Shown here in pieces: positions 1-7,964 of a DNA stretch of 35,130 nt. A model generated the notes under the pieces. The model was not told the DNA's origin. It searched no databases and saw nothing but the letters and a program-made list of their open reading frames with translations. Every line of letters begins with the position of its first letter. Position 1 is the first letter of the stretch. The stretch is from an uncultured Lamprocystis sp. (GTDB lineage: Bacteria > Pseudomonadota > Gammaproteobacteria > Chromatiales > Chromatiaceae): the NCBI RefSeq assembly GCF_903933125.1, contig NZ_CAIZIZ010000505.1, positions 1 to 35,130 of the forward strand. Reading direction: 5' to 3'. Position numbers and translations under genes: made by a program.

Positions 1-98
1 ATTGCAGATAGGGCTCGAACATATCCACATGAACGTAGAGCCCCTCCTCGACATAACCGTCGCCGAACAATTCACTCGCCGGGAAACGCAGGTTGTAG
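1..98 (-). pseudogene. C-terminal remnant of a nitrile-hydratase-beta-like protein (partial)
   Basis: Reading the minus strand gives an open frame starting GYNLRFPASELFG and continuing to YVHVDMFEPYLQ at the window edge. This pattern (Y-x-x-x-F-x-x-x-ELFG, then V-x-VD-x-FE-x-YL) matches the C-terminal SH3-like barrel of nitrile hydratase beta subunits and related proteins. The rest of the domain, which should lie at higher coordinates, is absent: the frame runs back into the palindromic repeat at 102-175 and then into the terB gene in another frame, with no start codon or ribosome binding site. I read it as a 5'-truncated remnant whose stop lies just outside the window. A frameshifted or rearranged intact gene is possible but not visible here. 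The family assignment rests on about 33 residues. Confidence 0.4.
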
Positions 99-101
99 CC
101 C

Positions 102-175
102 GTAGGTTGGGGTGAGGAACGAACCCCAACATCCCGGCCGCCGATTGTTGGGGTTCGTTCCTCACCCCAACCTAC
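102..175. repeat. Perfect 30-bp inverted repeat (REP-like palindrome)
   Basis: Arms at 102-131 and 146-175 are perfect reverse complements over 30 bases with a 14-base loop. The outer ends read GTAGGTTGGGG and CCCCAACCTAC. It would form a very stable hairpin. Palindromes with GTAGGTTGGG ends recur in gammaproteobacterial genomes as dispersed REP-like elements (from memory, not searched). It supplies the last codons and the stop of the TerB gene and abuts the nitrile-hydratase-like remnant, so it sits at a probable breakpoint. It may also act as a terminator or mRNA stabiliser for terB. Confidence 0.9.
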
Positions 176-644
176 CGGGCTGCACCGCCCCGGCGGTCGC
201 GCCCATGACCCGATGCTTCGCGGCGATGAAGGTCTGGTGCGGCACATGGAGCAGGTTCGCCACCTTACGCACCAGATACTCCTCATGTTTGCACAGCACC
301 TGATCGGCATAGGCGACCTGCCACAGCAGTTCGACCAGGGCGGCCCGCTGCCGCGGGTCGAATTGGGTGTTGATGAGCGAGGTGAACTGGTGGTCGTCGG
401 TCGCCTGCTGTCGCTCCTCCTGGGCGCAGGCGATCAATTCATCCGCCTGTTCGGGCGACAGGCCGAAGCGTTCCCGCACCGCGGCGACGATGGCCGCCTG
501 TTCCACCGCCGTCATGGCGTCATCCATGTGCGCCATCTCCAGCAGCAGGGCGGCGGCGGCACACCGGGCGGCCGCGGCCGGGTCCTGGTCGGTTGGGGCG
601 GCGCCCAGATGCGTGTCGAAGAAGCGTCGAATGCGGTTCAGCAT
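162..644 (-). CDS. TerB-family (tellurite-resistance-like) cytosolic protein
   Basis: 160 residues with no signal peptide. The all-helical TerB-like fold is suggested by two repeated acidic helical segments: MAHMDDAMTAVEQ followed by an RERFGLSPEQA turn, and VAYADQVLCKHEEYLVRKVANLL about 65 residues later. These aspartate/glutamate motifs are where TerB proteins bind metal. Stand-alone TerB homologues like this are common in proteobacteria outside ter operons, and their function is poorly defined. The ATG at 644 is preceded by AGGTG at about 9 bases. The last residues (roughly VQPGRLG) and the TGA are encoded inside the palindrome at 102-175, so the natural C-terminus was probably replaced. 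The gene stands alone; the next gene, also on minus, lies over 200 bases upstream. Confidence 0.8.
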   Translation of the reverse strand: MLNRIRRFFDTHLGAAPTDQDPAAAARCAAAALLLEMAHMDDAMTAVEQAAIVAAVRERFGLSPEQADELIACAQEERQQATDDHQFTSLINTQFDPRQRAALVELLWQVAYADQVLCKHEEYLVRKVANLLHVPHQTFIAAKHRVMGATAGAVQPGRLG

Positions 645-759
645 ATTTGGTGCACCTGAAAACAGCGGTCAGTCAAGGTCGATGCGTTGGAGGCCGTTGA
701 CGGTTGTGCAGTCCGGCTTTGGTCATAAACCCGGCCGCCGCGCGATCGGCACGGTCGTT

Positions 760-817
760 GGTCCGCACAGCGGTCCCTACAGGTCACGGGGTTACCGTAG
801 GGTCCGCTGTGCGGACC
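760..817. repeat. 21-bp inverted repeat, second REP-like palindrome
   Basis: Arms at 760-780 and 797-817 are reverse complements at 20 of 21 positions with a 16-base loop. The outer ends read GGTCCGCACAGCGG and CCGCTGTGCGGACC. It lies 3' of the flavoprotein gene that ends at 857 and upstream of terB, so it could stop or stabilise the flavoprotein transcript. It is unrelated in sequence to the palindrome at 102-175. There is no T-run, so it is not a typical intrinsic terminator. Confidence 0.8.
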
Positions 818-856
818 GTCTGCGGCCGGCCGGAACGATGATCGGGGCCGGATGGC

Positions 857-2275
857 TCAGTCCGACAAAGGCGCCAGTTCAGTCAGCCCGCCGCTGTTCT
901 TGGTATTGACCTTGGCATAAAGGTCATACAGCGCGGATTGCAGGGCTTCCTCAATGACCGGGTGATAGAAGGGCATCCGCAGCAGGTCGCCGACGGTCAG
1001 GCTCTGTTCGATACACCAGCACAGCAGGTGCGCCAGATGCTCGCCCTTGGGGCCGATCATTTCGCCGCCGAGCAGGCGTCCGCTGGCCTGGTCGGCATAG
1101 ACGCGCAGCAGGCCCCGGTTCTTGCCCATGATGAGTGCCCGGCCGACCGGGGCGAATTTGACTTGACCGACCGCCGTGGTCGCCGGATCGCGTTGTTCCC
1201 AGCGCAGGCCGATGGCGCAGATGTTGGGGTCGCAGAAGTTGATGAAGAGCGGCGTCTTGCGGCGGAAGCGCGTCGGAGTTTGGTCGATGCGGGCGGCGTT
1301 GTAGCCGGCGATCTTGCCCTCGTCGCCGGCCTCGTGCAGCAGCGGGCGATCACCGGAGATGTCACCGGCGATGAAGATCGGCAGGTCGCCGACCTGCATG
1401 CTGTGGTGGTCGATGGGTGGGAGACCACGGGCGTCCAGGGGCAGTCCGAGCACCTCCAGGCCGAGCCCGTCCACGCGGGGGACGCGTCCGATACTGCACA
1501 AGACCTTGTCGACCAGGACACTGTGCGCGCCGGCCGTCACCCGCAGTTGTTCGCCTTCTGCTTCGATTCGCGCCGGCTCGCCCAGGCGGATCCTAAACTC
1601 CCGCCCCATCAGATCGATGGCGCACTGGTTGACCTCGGGGTCGGAAATCCCGGCGATGCTGGTGAGTTGGTCGAAGCCGGTGACCTGCACACCCAGTCGC
1701 GACAGGCTCTGGCCGAGTTCGAGGCCGATGGTCCCCAGGCCGATGACCGCCATGGCGGTCGGCAGGGCTTCGAGTTCGAAGACTTGATCGGTCGTGATCA
1801 CCCGATCGCCGAATTCCCGCCAGGGTTCCGGCACCAGCGGCCGTGAGCCGGTGGCGATCACCACCGCGCGGGCACGGATGCGCTGGCCGGCCACCTCGAT
1901 CAGCGTCGGTTCGAGCAGGCGGGCATAGCCCTGGATGAAGAGGTCCGCCGGCATGTCGTCGGTGCTGTTGCTCAACACCCGGTCGACGAAGGTGTCGCGC
2001 AAATCCTGAACGTGTTCGAGGGCTTGCGGAACATTTAAGGTCAGGTCTTCGTGCCCTGCGACGCCATACTGACCCAGGTGCATCCGTCGATGGTAATCCT
2101 CGGCGACCTGGATCATGGCCTTGGACGGCATGCAGCCGACCCGCGCGCAGGTGGTTCCGGGCTCACCGCCGTTGATCAGGACAAAGGACTTGTCGGCCCG
2201 GCGCGCCTGACCCATGGCGTTGAGGCCGGCGGTCCCCGAGCCGATAATCGCGACATCGACGTTGCGTTCTTCCAC
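857..2275 (-). CDS. Dihydrolipoamide-dehydrogenase-type pyridine nucleotide-disulfide oxidoreductase
   Basis: 472 residues, the usual length for this family. The FAD-binding GSGTAG motif is at 12-17, the redox-active disulfide is C43-ARVG-C48, a second Rossmann motif (GLGTIGLELGQSL) follows mid-protein, and the C-terminal dimerisation domain carries the catalytic HP-x-x-x-E (H438, E443). Together these support FAD-dependent oxidation of a dithiol with NAD. GTG at 2275 is chosen because GGGAG lies 6 bases upstream and because the family N-terminus begins just before the FAD motif; the open frame extends further but that part does not look like protein. No E1, E2 or lipoyl-carrier gene is adjacent, so the partner is unknown. 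It may be a general Lpd or a paralogue serving another dithiol such as a mycothiol- or mercury-type substrate. Confidence 0.88.
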   Translation of the reverse strand: MEERNVDVAIIGSGTAGLNAMGQARRADKSFVLINGGEPGTTCARVGCMPSKAMIQVAEDYHRRMHLGQYGVAGHEDLTLNVPQALEHVQDLRDTFVDRVLSNSTDDMPADLFIQGYARLLEPTLIEVAGQRIRARAVVIATGSRPLVPEPWREFGDRVITTDQVFELEALPTAMAVIGLGTIGLELGQSLSRLGVQVTGFDQLTSIAGISDPEVNQCAIDLMGREFRIRLGEPARIEAEGEQLRVTAGAHSVLVDKVLCSIGRVPRVDGLGLEVLGLPLDARGLPPIDHHSMQVGDLPIFIAGDISGDRPLLHEAGDEGKIAGYNAARIDQTPTRFRRKTPLFINFCDPNICAIGLRWEQRDPATTAVGQVKFAPVGRALIMGKNRGLLRVYADQASGRLLGGEMIGPKGEHLAHLLCWCIEQSLTVGDLLRMPFYHPVIEEALQSALYDLYAKVNTKNSGGLTELAPLSD

Positions 2276-2766
2276 GAGAGTCTCCCAAGGATTGGTTGCG
2301 AGGCGATGTCGGCGCGCTGCCGACGCGGGTCTGCGGTCGTATCCCGAGGCGCGAATCATAACCCGAGCGCATGATGATCGGCGTCCGCTGGGCCACGCGT
2401 TTTCGCGGCGGGGGACAGTGCAGCAATTCCGTAATGCCGCGAGGCGTTCGATCACATCGGGCGAAATCCTGGGGCTCGGCGATCACGATCTCGGCGACGT
2501 GCGGTCTGAGTCTGGACGCAACGCAAAGGCATGGTGTCTCCTAACCGTGCTCTACCTCACGGTTCGTGACCCCGGCTACATGGTAAAAATGCTGACATGG
2601 GGGTTACCGGCGCAATCACCGGTCAATTCCACCGTCCTGGCCTACGCGCCCCGGTGTATTATCCCGATGCAAGCCCCAAACACATGCCCAGATCGCCATC
2701 ACCGCGGATCAGCGGTGCCGCGGGCCGCAACGCCCGCCAGCGACCGCAAGGAGTGACGCCAAGCCC
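2276..2766. other. Intergenic region between divergent flavoprotein gene and defence operon
   Basis: 491 bases without a convincing gene. It must hold the promoters of both the flavoprotein gene (leftward) and the defence operon (rightward). Visible items are the operator-like palindrome at 2543-2564, a TATTAT -10-like hexamer at 2657-2662 without a convincing -35, and AAGGAG at 2748-2753, which is 13 bases before the first ATG of the operon. No repeat element was seen. Confidence 0.6.
2543..2564. promoter_or_regulatory. Operator-like palindrome upstream of the defence operon
   Basis: AACCGTG at 2543-2549 and CACGGTT at 2558-2564 are perfect 7-base inverted arms separated by 8 bases. A second, overlapping short palindrome, TCACG-GTT-CGTGA, covers 2557-2569. 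The geometry suits a dimeric helix-turn-helix repressor. It lies about 200 bases before the first gene of the operon. No regulator gene is encoded next to the operon, so a binding protein cannot be named. Confidence 0.35.
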
Positions 2767-3720
2767 ATGGTCTCCATCGCCCCCAACCATAAGTCGCTGG
2801 AGTACCGCTTCGACCAAGTGTCCTTCGGCCGCCATCAGACCTTCCATCTGCGCTACGCCTGGCTGACCAAGGGTTTCCAGGCGATGAGCGCCGACCCCCG
2901 CGCCTTCGACGGCGACGAGTCCACGGTGACCCTGGGCGTTGGCAAGAACATGGTGGTCGCCATCCACTACTGGCTCCAGGCGACTCGCATCGCCGAGCGC
3001 AGGCCCGCGGGGCTCTGCCCCACCGCTCTCGGTCAGGCGGTGTTCGCGGAGGACGGGCTCGACCCTTATCTGGAAGACGAGGCCACGATCTGGCTGATCC
3101 ATTGGCTGCTTGCCACCAACGGCGCCCAGGCGACCGTCTGGCGCTGGTTCTTCAATCACTTTCACCAGGCCGAGTTTTCGCTGCCCGAGGCCGGCAACGC
3201 CCTGACCCGCTTCGTCCAGGAGCGGCTCGGTAACAAGGCGCCGCCCAAGACCATGGTCAATGACCTGCGCATCCTCCTGCGCATGTACGAGCCGTCCGCC
3301 GTCGGCCCCCGTGTCCCCCTGGAGGATGCGCTGGACTCGCCCCTCTCCGTACTCGGGTTGATGCGCGCGCTGCCTGAGTCCAATCGCCACCGCTCCGCCG
3401 CCGAGGAGCGGGATGGGCCACCCGACGGCATCTTCGGCTACGCGATCACGGATTTGTTCGACCAGATTGGCCTGCGCACCCTGCCGATCGGCGAATTGAT
3501 GTACGGACGCCCCGGGTTCCCCGCGCTCGGCGCCGTCTTTCGCCTGACTGAAAATGCCCTCATCACCAAGCTGGAGCGGATCATCCGCTGCCTCCCCGGA
3601 CGCTTTGCCCTGCGCGAACAGGCCGGGGTCCATCAACTCTACAGTCTGCGCGACGCCATCGATCCCATGGACTACCTCCGCTCCCACTACCGCAGGGGCC
3701 AGCCGGCCAACACCCGATGA
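2767..3720 (+). CDS. DUF4007 family protein (copy 1), first gene of BREX type 4-like operon
   Basis: 317 residues, soluble. The N-terminal SFGRHQTFHLRYAWL and LGVGKNMVVAIHYW (about 19-33 and 56-69), and then PYLEDEATIWLIHWLL (about 100-115), are the pattern I associate with DUF4007. These proteins are found beside PAPS-reductase/DndC-like genes in phosphorothioation-type and BREX type 4 loci. The segment around 60-95 reads like a winged helix, so DNA or target recognition is a reasonable guess. It shares motifs with the second DUF4007 gene at 7965-8822. The ATG at 2767 is the only in-frame start in this region that fits; AAGGAG is 13 bases upstream, an unusually long spacing. The stop overlaps the start of the next gene (ATGA), so the two are translationally coupled. 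Biochemical function is unknown. Confidence 0.82.
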   Translation: MVSIAPNHKSLEYRFDQVSFGRHQTFHLRYAWLTKGFQAMSADPRAFDGDESTVTLGVGKNMVVAIHYWLQATRIAERRPAGLCPTALGQAVFAEDGLDPYLEDEATIWLIHWLLATNGAQATVWRWFFNHFHQAEFSLPEAGNALTRFVQERLGNKAPPKTMVNDLRILLRMYEPSAVGPRVPLEDALDSPLSVLGLMRALPESNRHRSAAEERDGPPDGIFGYAITDLFDQIGLRTLPIGELMYGRPGFPALGAVFRLTENALITKLERIIRCLPGRFALREQAGVHQLYSLRDAIDPMDYLRSHYRRGQPANTR

Positions 3721-6700
3721 GCCTGCAAGAGCGCATCAGCGTCAACGCCCACTACACCCGCTCCGCCAACCTGGAGCGTGACATCGACTCACTCGACGGT
3801 GTGGAGACCTACATTCCGACCGCCCGCAGCCTGGACACCCTGGGCCGCATCCTCAACGGCTTCGACGCTGCCGAAGCACCCCGCGCTTTCTCGCTCGTCG
3901 GACCCTACGGTGTCGGCAAGTCATCCTTCGCCGTCTTTCTCTCCCACCTACTGGGCGACGAGACCTATGACACCGGTGCGGCGGCCAGGCGTGTACTGAC
4001 CCGGTTCGATCAAGGGTTGGCCGGGCGCTTCTCGACATTAGGCGCCGACTCCGCCGGCCACTGCTGCGTCTTGCTCACCGGAAGTCCGGAGCCCCTCTCC
4101 GAACGACTCGCCACCGCCCTATTCCACGGGGCCAACGAGTTCTGGCGCGATCGAGGCCGTCGCCCCGCCATTTTGGGTACCCTCGAAGCCTTGGCTCAGG
4201 GCGGACGCCTGCGCCCCAGCGACGTCAGGCCGGTGATCGGTCAATTGCAGGCCGCCATTGCCCAAGCGAAGGGTAACGGTCTGCTCCTGATCATCGACGA
4301 ACTGGGCAAGTTCCTGGAGTACGAGGCCCGCCACGGCACCAACGACATTTTCCTCCTGCAGGCCCTGGCCGAGCACGCCGTCAGTCGTCAGGGGGTGCCG
4401 CTGAACCTCGTGGTCTTGCTCCACCAGTCCTTCGAACAATATGCACAGCGTCTCGGCGAGGCCCTGCGCAACGAATGGACCAAGGTTCAAGGGCGCTTCG
4501 AGAACATCGCCTTCCTGGACCCGGCTGACCAGACCCTGCGCATCGTTGCCGCCGCTTGTCGCCAACGACTCGACGCGGATGAACTCGCCCTGGTGCGGCG
4601 CAAGTCCGCGCAGGCCGCCGCCGCGCTCCAGGCGGAAGGTGCCCTGCCCGCGTCACTGGACCTCACCGCAGCGACGGACCTGCTCGCCTCCTGCTACCCG
4701 CTTCACCCGGTCGCCGCCCTGCTGCTCCCGCCGCTCTGCCAACGCGTCGCCCAGAACGAACGCACCCTGTTCAGCTATCTCGGCAGCCAGGAGCCCCACG
4801 GCTTCCGCGACAGTTTGACGCGCCTCGACCGAGTCGGCGACCGCATTGCGCCCGCGGAAATCTACGATTACTTCATCCTCAACCAGCCTGCCGCCTCGAC
4901 CTCCCACCATACCCATCGCCGCTGGAACGAGGTGGTGACAGCGCTCGAACGTCTCGGCGACGCTCCGCCCGCGCAGATCGCCTTGCTCAAGGCCATCGGG
5001 CTGCTCAACATCATTGGCGCCCAAGGCAGCCTCAAGGCGTCCCCGTCGATCATCGCCCTGTGTGTCGGGGACGATGCCCAGCCCCTGATCGATGACCTGC
5101 TCGCCCGCTCGCTCATCCAATTCCGGCGTTTCAGCAATGAATACCGCGTCTGGGCCGGCAGCGATTTCGACCTCGAAGCTGAACTCGCCCGCGCTCGTGT
5201 CGAGTTCGGCGAAATCGACCTTGTGACCACCCTGGCAGAGCGTCCCCCGCCCCGCCCCCTGGTCGCCCGCCGCCACAGCATCGCCACTGGCACGCTACGC
5301 TGGTTTCAGCCCATTTACACGGATCTGGATCGTTGCCTTGACCTGGAGACCGACCCAACCGCTCCGCGCCTACTTCAAATCCTGGTGGATGAAGACGACG
5401 ACCAAGCCGAACTCACCCAGACCCTCCGTGCCTTGCCCACGGGCGATCTTGCCGTTGTGTGCGCCAACGCCGGTTTACTCCGGGAGGCCCTCATCGAGGT
5501 CCTGGCCGGTGAAACCCTGCGTCGACAAGCCCAGGGACTCCAAGGCGACCCGGTTGCCGAGCGCGAGTTGCGCGAGCGGCAGGGCATGGCCGAGCGGCGA
5601 CTGGAGCAGGAATTGTCCCAGGTTTTCGCGTGCCCAGGGGAGGCGCGTTGGTATTGCCAGGGCCGCGAGTTGCCGATCGGCGGTAAAGGCGACCTCCAAC
5701 GGAGCCTCTCGGCACTCCTCGATGAGCGCTACCGCCATGCGCCTGTGCTGCGTAATGAGCTGATCAACCGCGATCAGCCCTCCAGCCAGGCCGTGGCCGG
5801 TCGCAATAAGCTACTCGCCGCCATGTTCGAACACGCGGCCGAGAGCGACTTGTGCATCGACAAGTTCCCGCCCGAGAAGGCCATGTACCGCGCCCTGCTG
5901 CATGCCCCTGGACTGCATCGGCAAGAAGATGGCGTGTGGGGCTTTCACCGCCCGCCGCAGCCCGATACGTATCGCTTCGGTCCGGTATTTTCCGGCATCG
6001 ACGCGCAGTTGTTGGCCGACGAGGGCCGTCCGCTGGGTCTGACCCAACTCTTCGACGCGCTGAGCGCGCCGCCCTACGGCCTCAAGGCCGGCGTCCTGCC
6101 GATCCTGCTGATCGCTTACTACCTGGCCAATCAGCGCGAGATCGCCTTGTACGAAGACGACGTCTTCTGCCCCGCACCAGGCAACGAACATCTGGAACTC
6201 CTGGCGCGACGCCCCGAGCGTTTCGCCATCGAGCGCTTCCGCTTACAGGGCGGGCGTCTGGTGCTGTTTCGCAAATACCTGGAGACCATTGTCGGCCGGA
6301 TTCCGGAACCGGCGACCCTGCTCGACATCATCCGGCCGCTCGCCAAGTTCATGCGCACCCTACCGCCCTATACCCAAAGGGCCGTACACCTGAGCGACAC
6401 CGCCACGGCGATTCGCGACACCTTCCCACGCGCCCGCGGTCCGGCCGCCCTGCTCTTTGAGAACCTCCCGCGCGCCTGTGGCTTTGCCCCCATCGCCATC
6501 GCCGATCAGGACGAAGGCGGGATGGACGACTACCTGCGCACCCTGGTGGCGGGCCTGCGCGAGTTACGAGACGCCTATCCGGCAATGGTCGAGGAATTTG
6601 CGAAACAGCTTGCACGCGTCTTCGGCCTGGACGACGGCCTGCCGTTGAATGCCGTCCGTCAGGCATTGACCAGGCGCTTCGAAGGTTTGGAGCGCTATGC

Positions 6701-7121
6701 CAGTGAGGACCGTCAGGACTTGCGGACCTTCATTCGTCGCGTGAGCGCCGGTCACCACGAAGACCAGCCCTGGTTGGAATCCGTGATGACCCTGCTTGGC
6801 AAGACCCCGCCGGCGAAATGGTCCGACGCGCAACGTTTGCAGGCGTTCGAGTCCCTGAGCGATCTGACGGTACGCCTGCGCGATCTGGAGACCCTCGATC
6901 GCGCCGTAGCGGCCCGTCCAGCGCCAGACAACGAAGTTATCCTGCTGCGCAGCGTCTCCAGCAGCGCCGGTGAACAGCGCGGTAAGGTCGCCTATATCCG
7001 CCCCGAGCAACAGCCCCTGATCGACGCCCACGCTTTGCATCTCAGTCAGTTGCTTGCGAGGGTCGACAGCCGGGAGGTTCGACTCGCGATCCTTGCCCGA
7101 TTGCTGCAAACCGAGGAATAA
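3717..7121 (+). CDS. Large P-loop ATPase, BrxC/PglY-like (copy 1)
   Basis: 1134 residues. The Walker A motif GPYGVGKSS is at about 62-70 and the Walker B segment LLLIIDEL at about 189-196, followed by a conserved HQSFEQY element and the CYPLHPVAALLL motif near 326-337 with QNERTLFSYL just after it. These are also found, in the same order, in the BrxC/PglY-like protein at 9316-13011. After the AAA-type core comes a long helical C-terminal half. BrxC-type ATPases are required for BREX defence and modification. The start overlaps the preceding DUF4007 stop by 4 bases, which pairs the two products in a module. It could equally be described as a DndH- or DptH-like P-loop protein; the exact family name needs a profile search. 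GC content is high, like the chromosome. Confidence 0.78.
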   Translation: MSLQERISVNAHYTRSANLERDIDSLDGVETYIPTARSLDTLGRILNGFDAAEAPRAFSLVGPYGVGKSSFAVFLSHLLGDETYDTGAAARRVLTRFDQGLAGRFSTLGADSAGHCCVLLTGSPEPLSERLATALFHGANEFWRDRGRRPAILGTLEALAQGGRLRPSDVRPVIGQLQAAIAQAKGNGLLLIIDELGKFLEYEARHGTNDIFLLQALAEHAVSRQGVPLNLVVLLHQSFEQYAQRLGEALRNEWTKVQGRFENIAFLDPADQTLRIVAAACRQRLDADELALVRRKSAQAAAALQAEGALPASLDLTAATDLLASCYPLHPVAALLLPPLCQRVAQNERTLFSYLGSQEPHGFRDSLTRLDRVGDRIAPAEIYDYFILNQPAASTSHHTHRRWNEVVTALERLGDAPPAQIALLKAIGLLNIIGAQGSLKASPSIIALCVGDDAQPLIDDLLARSLIQFRRFSNEYRVWAGSDFDLEAELARARVEFGEIDLVTTLAERPPPRPLVARRHSIATGTLRWFQPIYTDLDRCLDLETDPTAPRLLQILVDEDDDQAELTQTLRALPTGDLAVVCANAGLLREALIEVLAGETLRRQAQGLQGDPVAERELRERQGMAERRLEQELSQVFACPGEARWYCQGRELPIGGKGDLQRSLSALLDERYRHAPVLRNELINRDQPSSQAVAGRNKLLAAMFEHAAESDLCIDKFPPEKAMYRALLHAPGLHRQEDGVWGFHRPPQPDTYRFGPVFSGIDAQLLADEGRPLGLTQLFDALSAPPYGLKAGVLPILLIAYYLANQREIALYEDDVFCPAPGNEHLELLARRPERFAIERFRLQGGRLVLFRKYLETIVGRIPEPATLLDIIRPLAKFMRTLPPYTQRAVHLSDTATAIRDTFPRARGPAALLFENLPRACGFAPIAIADQDEGGMDDYLRTLVAGLRELRDAYPAMVEEFAKQLARVFGLDDGLPLNAVRQALTRRFEGLERYASEDRQDLRTFIRRVSAGHHEDQPWLESVMTLLGKTPPAKWSDAQRLQAFESLSDLTVRLRDLETLDRAVAARPAPDNEVILLRSVSSSAGEQRGKVAYIRPEQQPLIDAHALHLSQLLARVDSREVRLAILARLLQTEE

Positions 7122-7137
7122 CCAGAGCATTCATGCG

Positions 7138-7905
7138 ATGAGCGAAAAACCCGTCAGGCACCTACTCGGACTTTCCGGCGGCAAAGACAGTGCCGCTCTT
7201 GCCATCTACATGCGCGACAAGATTCCCGATATGGAATATTTTTTCGCGGATACGGGCGCTGAGTTACCGGAAACCTTGGAGTTTATTGAGCGAATGGAGG
7301 ATTATCTTGGAAAGAAAGTTGTTCGCATTAACGCGGGCCGTGATTTTAATTATTACTTGAAGCTGCACGACAACTTCTTGCCCTCTGTAGATCAGCGGTG
7401 GTGCACGATAAATCTGAAAATAAAGCCATTCGAGCGATTCGTCGGAAACGACGAAGCGATCAGCTACGTTGGAATTCGCGCGGACGAGCCAGGTAGAAAA
7501 GGATATATATCGCGGAAACCCAACATCACCGCACGCTTCCCTTTCCGGGAAGATGGATTGGAAAAAAAGGATATCCTGCGAATATTAGAAGACGCGGGAA
7601 TAGGGCTACCGGATTACTACAAATGGAGAAGTAGGTCTGGCTGTTATTTTTGCTTTTTCCAGCAGAAACATGAGTGGTTGGGTCTCTATCGCGAGCATCC
7701 TGAGTTATTTGAGCTTGCCAAGACATACGAGAAGTACGATGAAGAGACCGGCGAGCGGTATACTTGGTCGCAGCGGGAGTCGCTGGACGAGTTAATTGCA
7801 AGAGCCAGCGAGATTTCAGAGCAGCCAGCAAAACAGGAGAAAAAAACATGGACCGATCTGGTGGCGGAAGATGAGGGTGACGGCTGCCCATATTGCTTCA
7901 AATAG
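7138..7905 (+). CDS. brxP: PAPS-reductase-family / DndC-like sulfurtransferase, BrxP type
   Basis: 255 residues, about half the length of DndC. The PP-loop SGGKDS is at 13-18 and binds ATP to adenylate or activate the substrate. Cysteines occur as WC89T, C169-YF-C172 and a terminal C250-PY-C253. The first three resemble the Fe-S ligands of PAPS reductases and DndC; the C-terminal CPYC could be a further metal or redox pair. In Dnd systems this protein class inserts sulfur into the DNA backbone, and a PAPS-reductase-domain protein is the marker of BREX type 4. I therefore infer a sulfur-based self mark on DNA. No DndA desulfurase is encoded here, so IscS or similar may supply sulfur. The open frame extends upstream, but ATG 7138 gives the family N-terminus; it lies 16 bases after the ATPase stop. 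GC is much lower than in flanking genes. Confidence 0.82.
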   Translation: MSEKPVRHLLGLSGGKDSAALAIYMRDKIPDMEYFFADTGAELPETLEFIERMEDYLGKKVVRINAGRDFNYYLKLHDNFLPSVDQRWCTINLKIKPFERFVGNDEAISYVGIRADEPGRKGYISRKPNITARFPFREDGLEKKDILRILEDAGIGLPDYYKWRSRSGCYFCFFQQKHEWLGLYREHPELFELAKTYEKYDEETGERYTWSQRESLDELIARASEISEQPAKQEKKTWTDLVAEDEGDGCPYCFK

Positions 7906-7964
7906 ACTGGATCATGTCCGAGGTATTGGTTTAGGAACGGTTAACCCTCTGGAGTTTGACGATT

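Noticed and set aside
938-1846. 302-codon plus-strand open frame opposite the flavoprotein gene
   Set aside because: It mirrors the codons of the clearly homologous flavoprotein on the other strand and has no ribosome binding site.
2659-3687. 342-codon minus-strand open frame opposite the first DUF4007 gene
   Set aside because: The plus-strand gene has family motifs and is translationally coupled to the next gene; the antisense product is low-complexity Gly/Ala/Glu.
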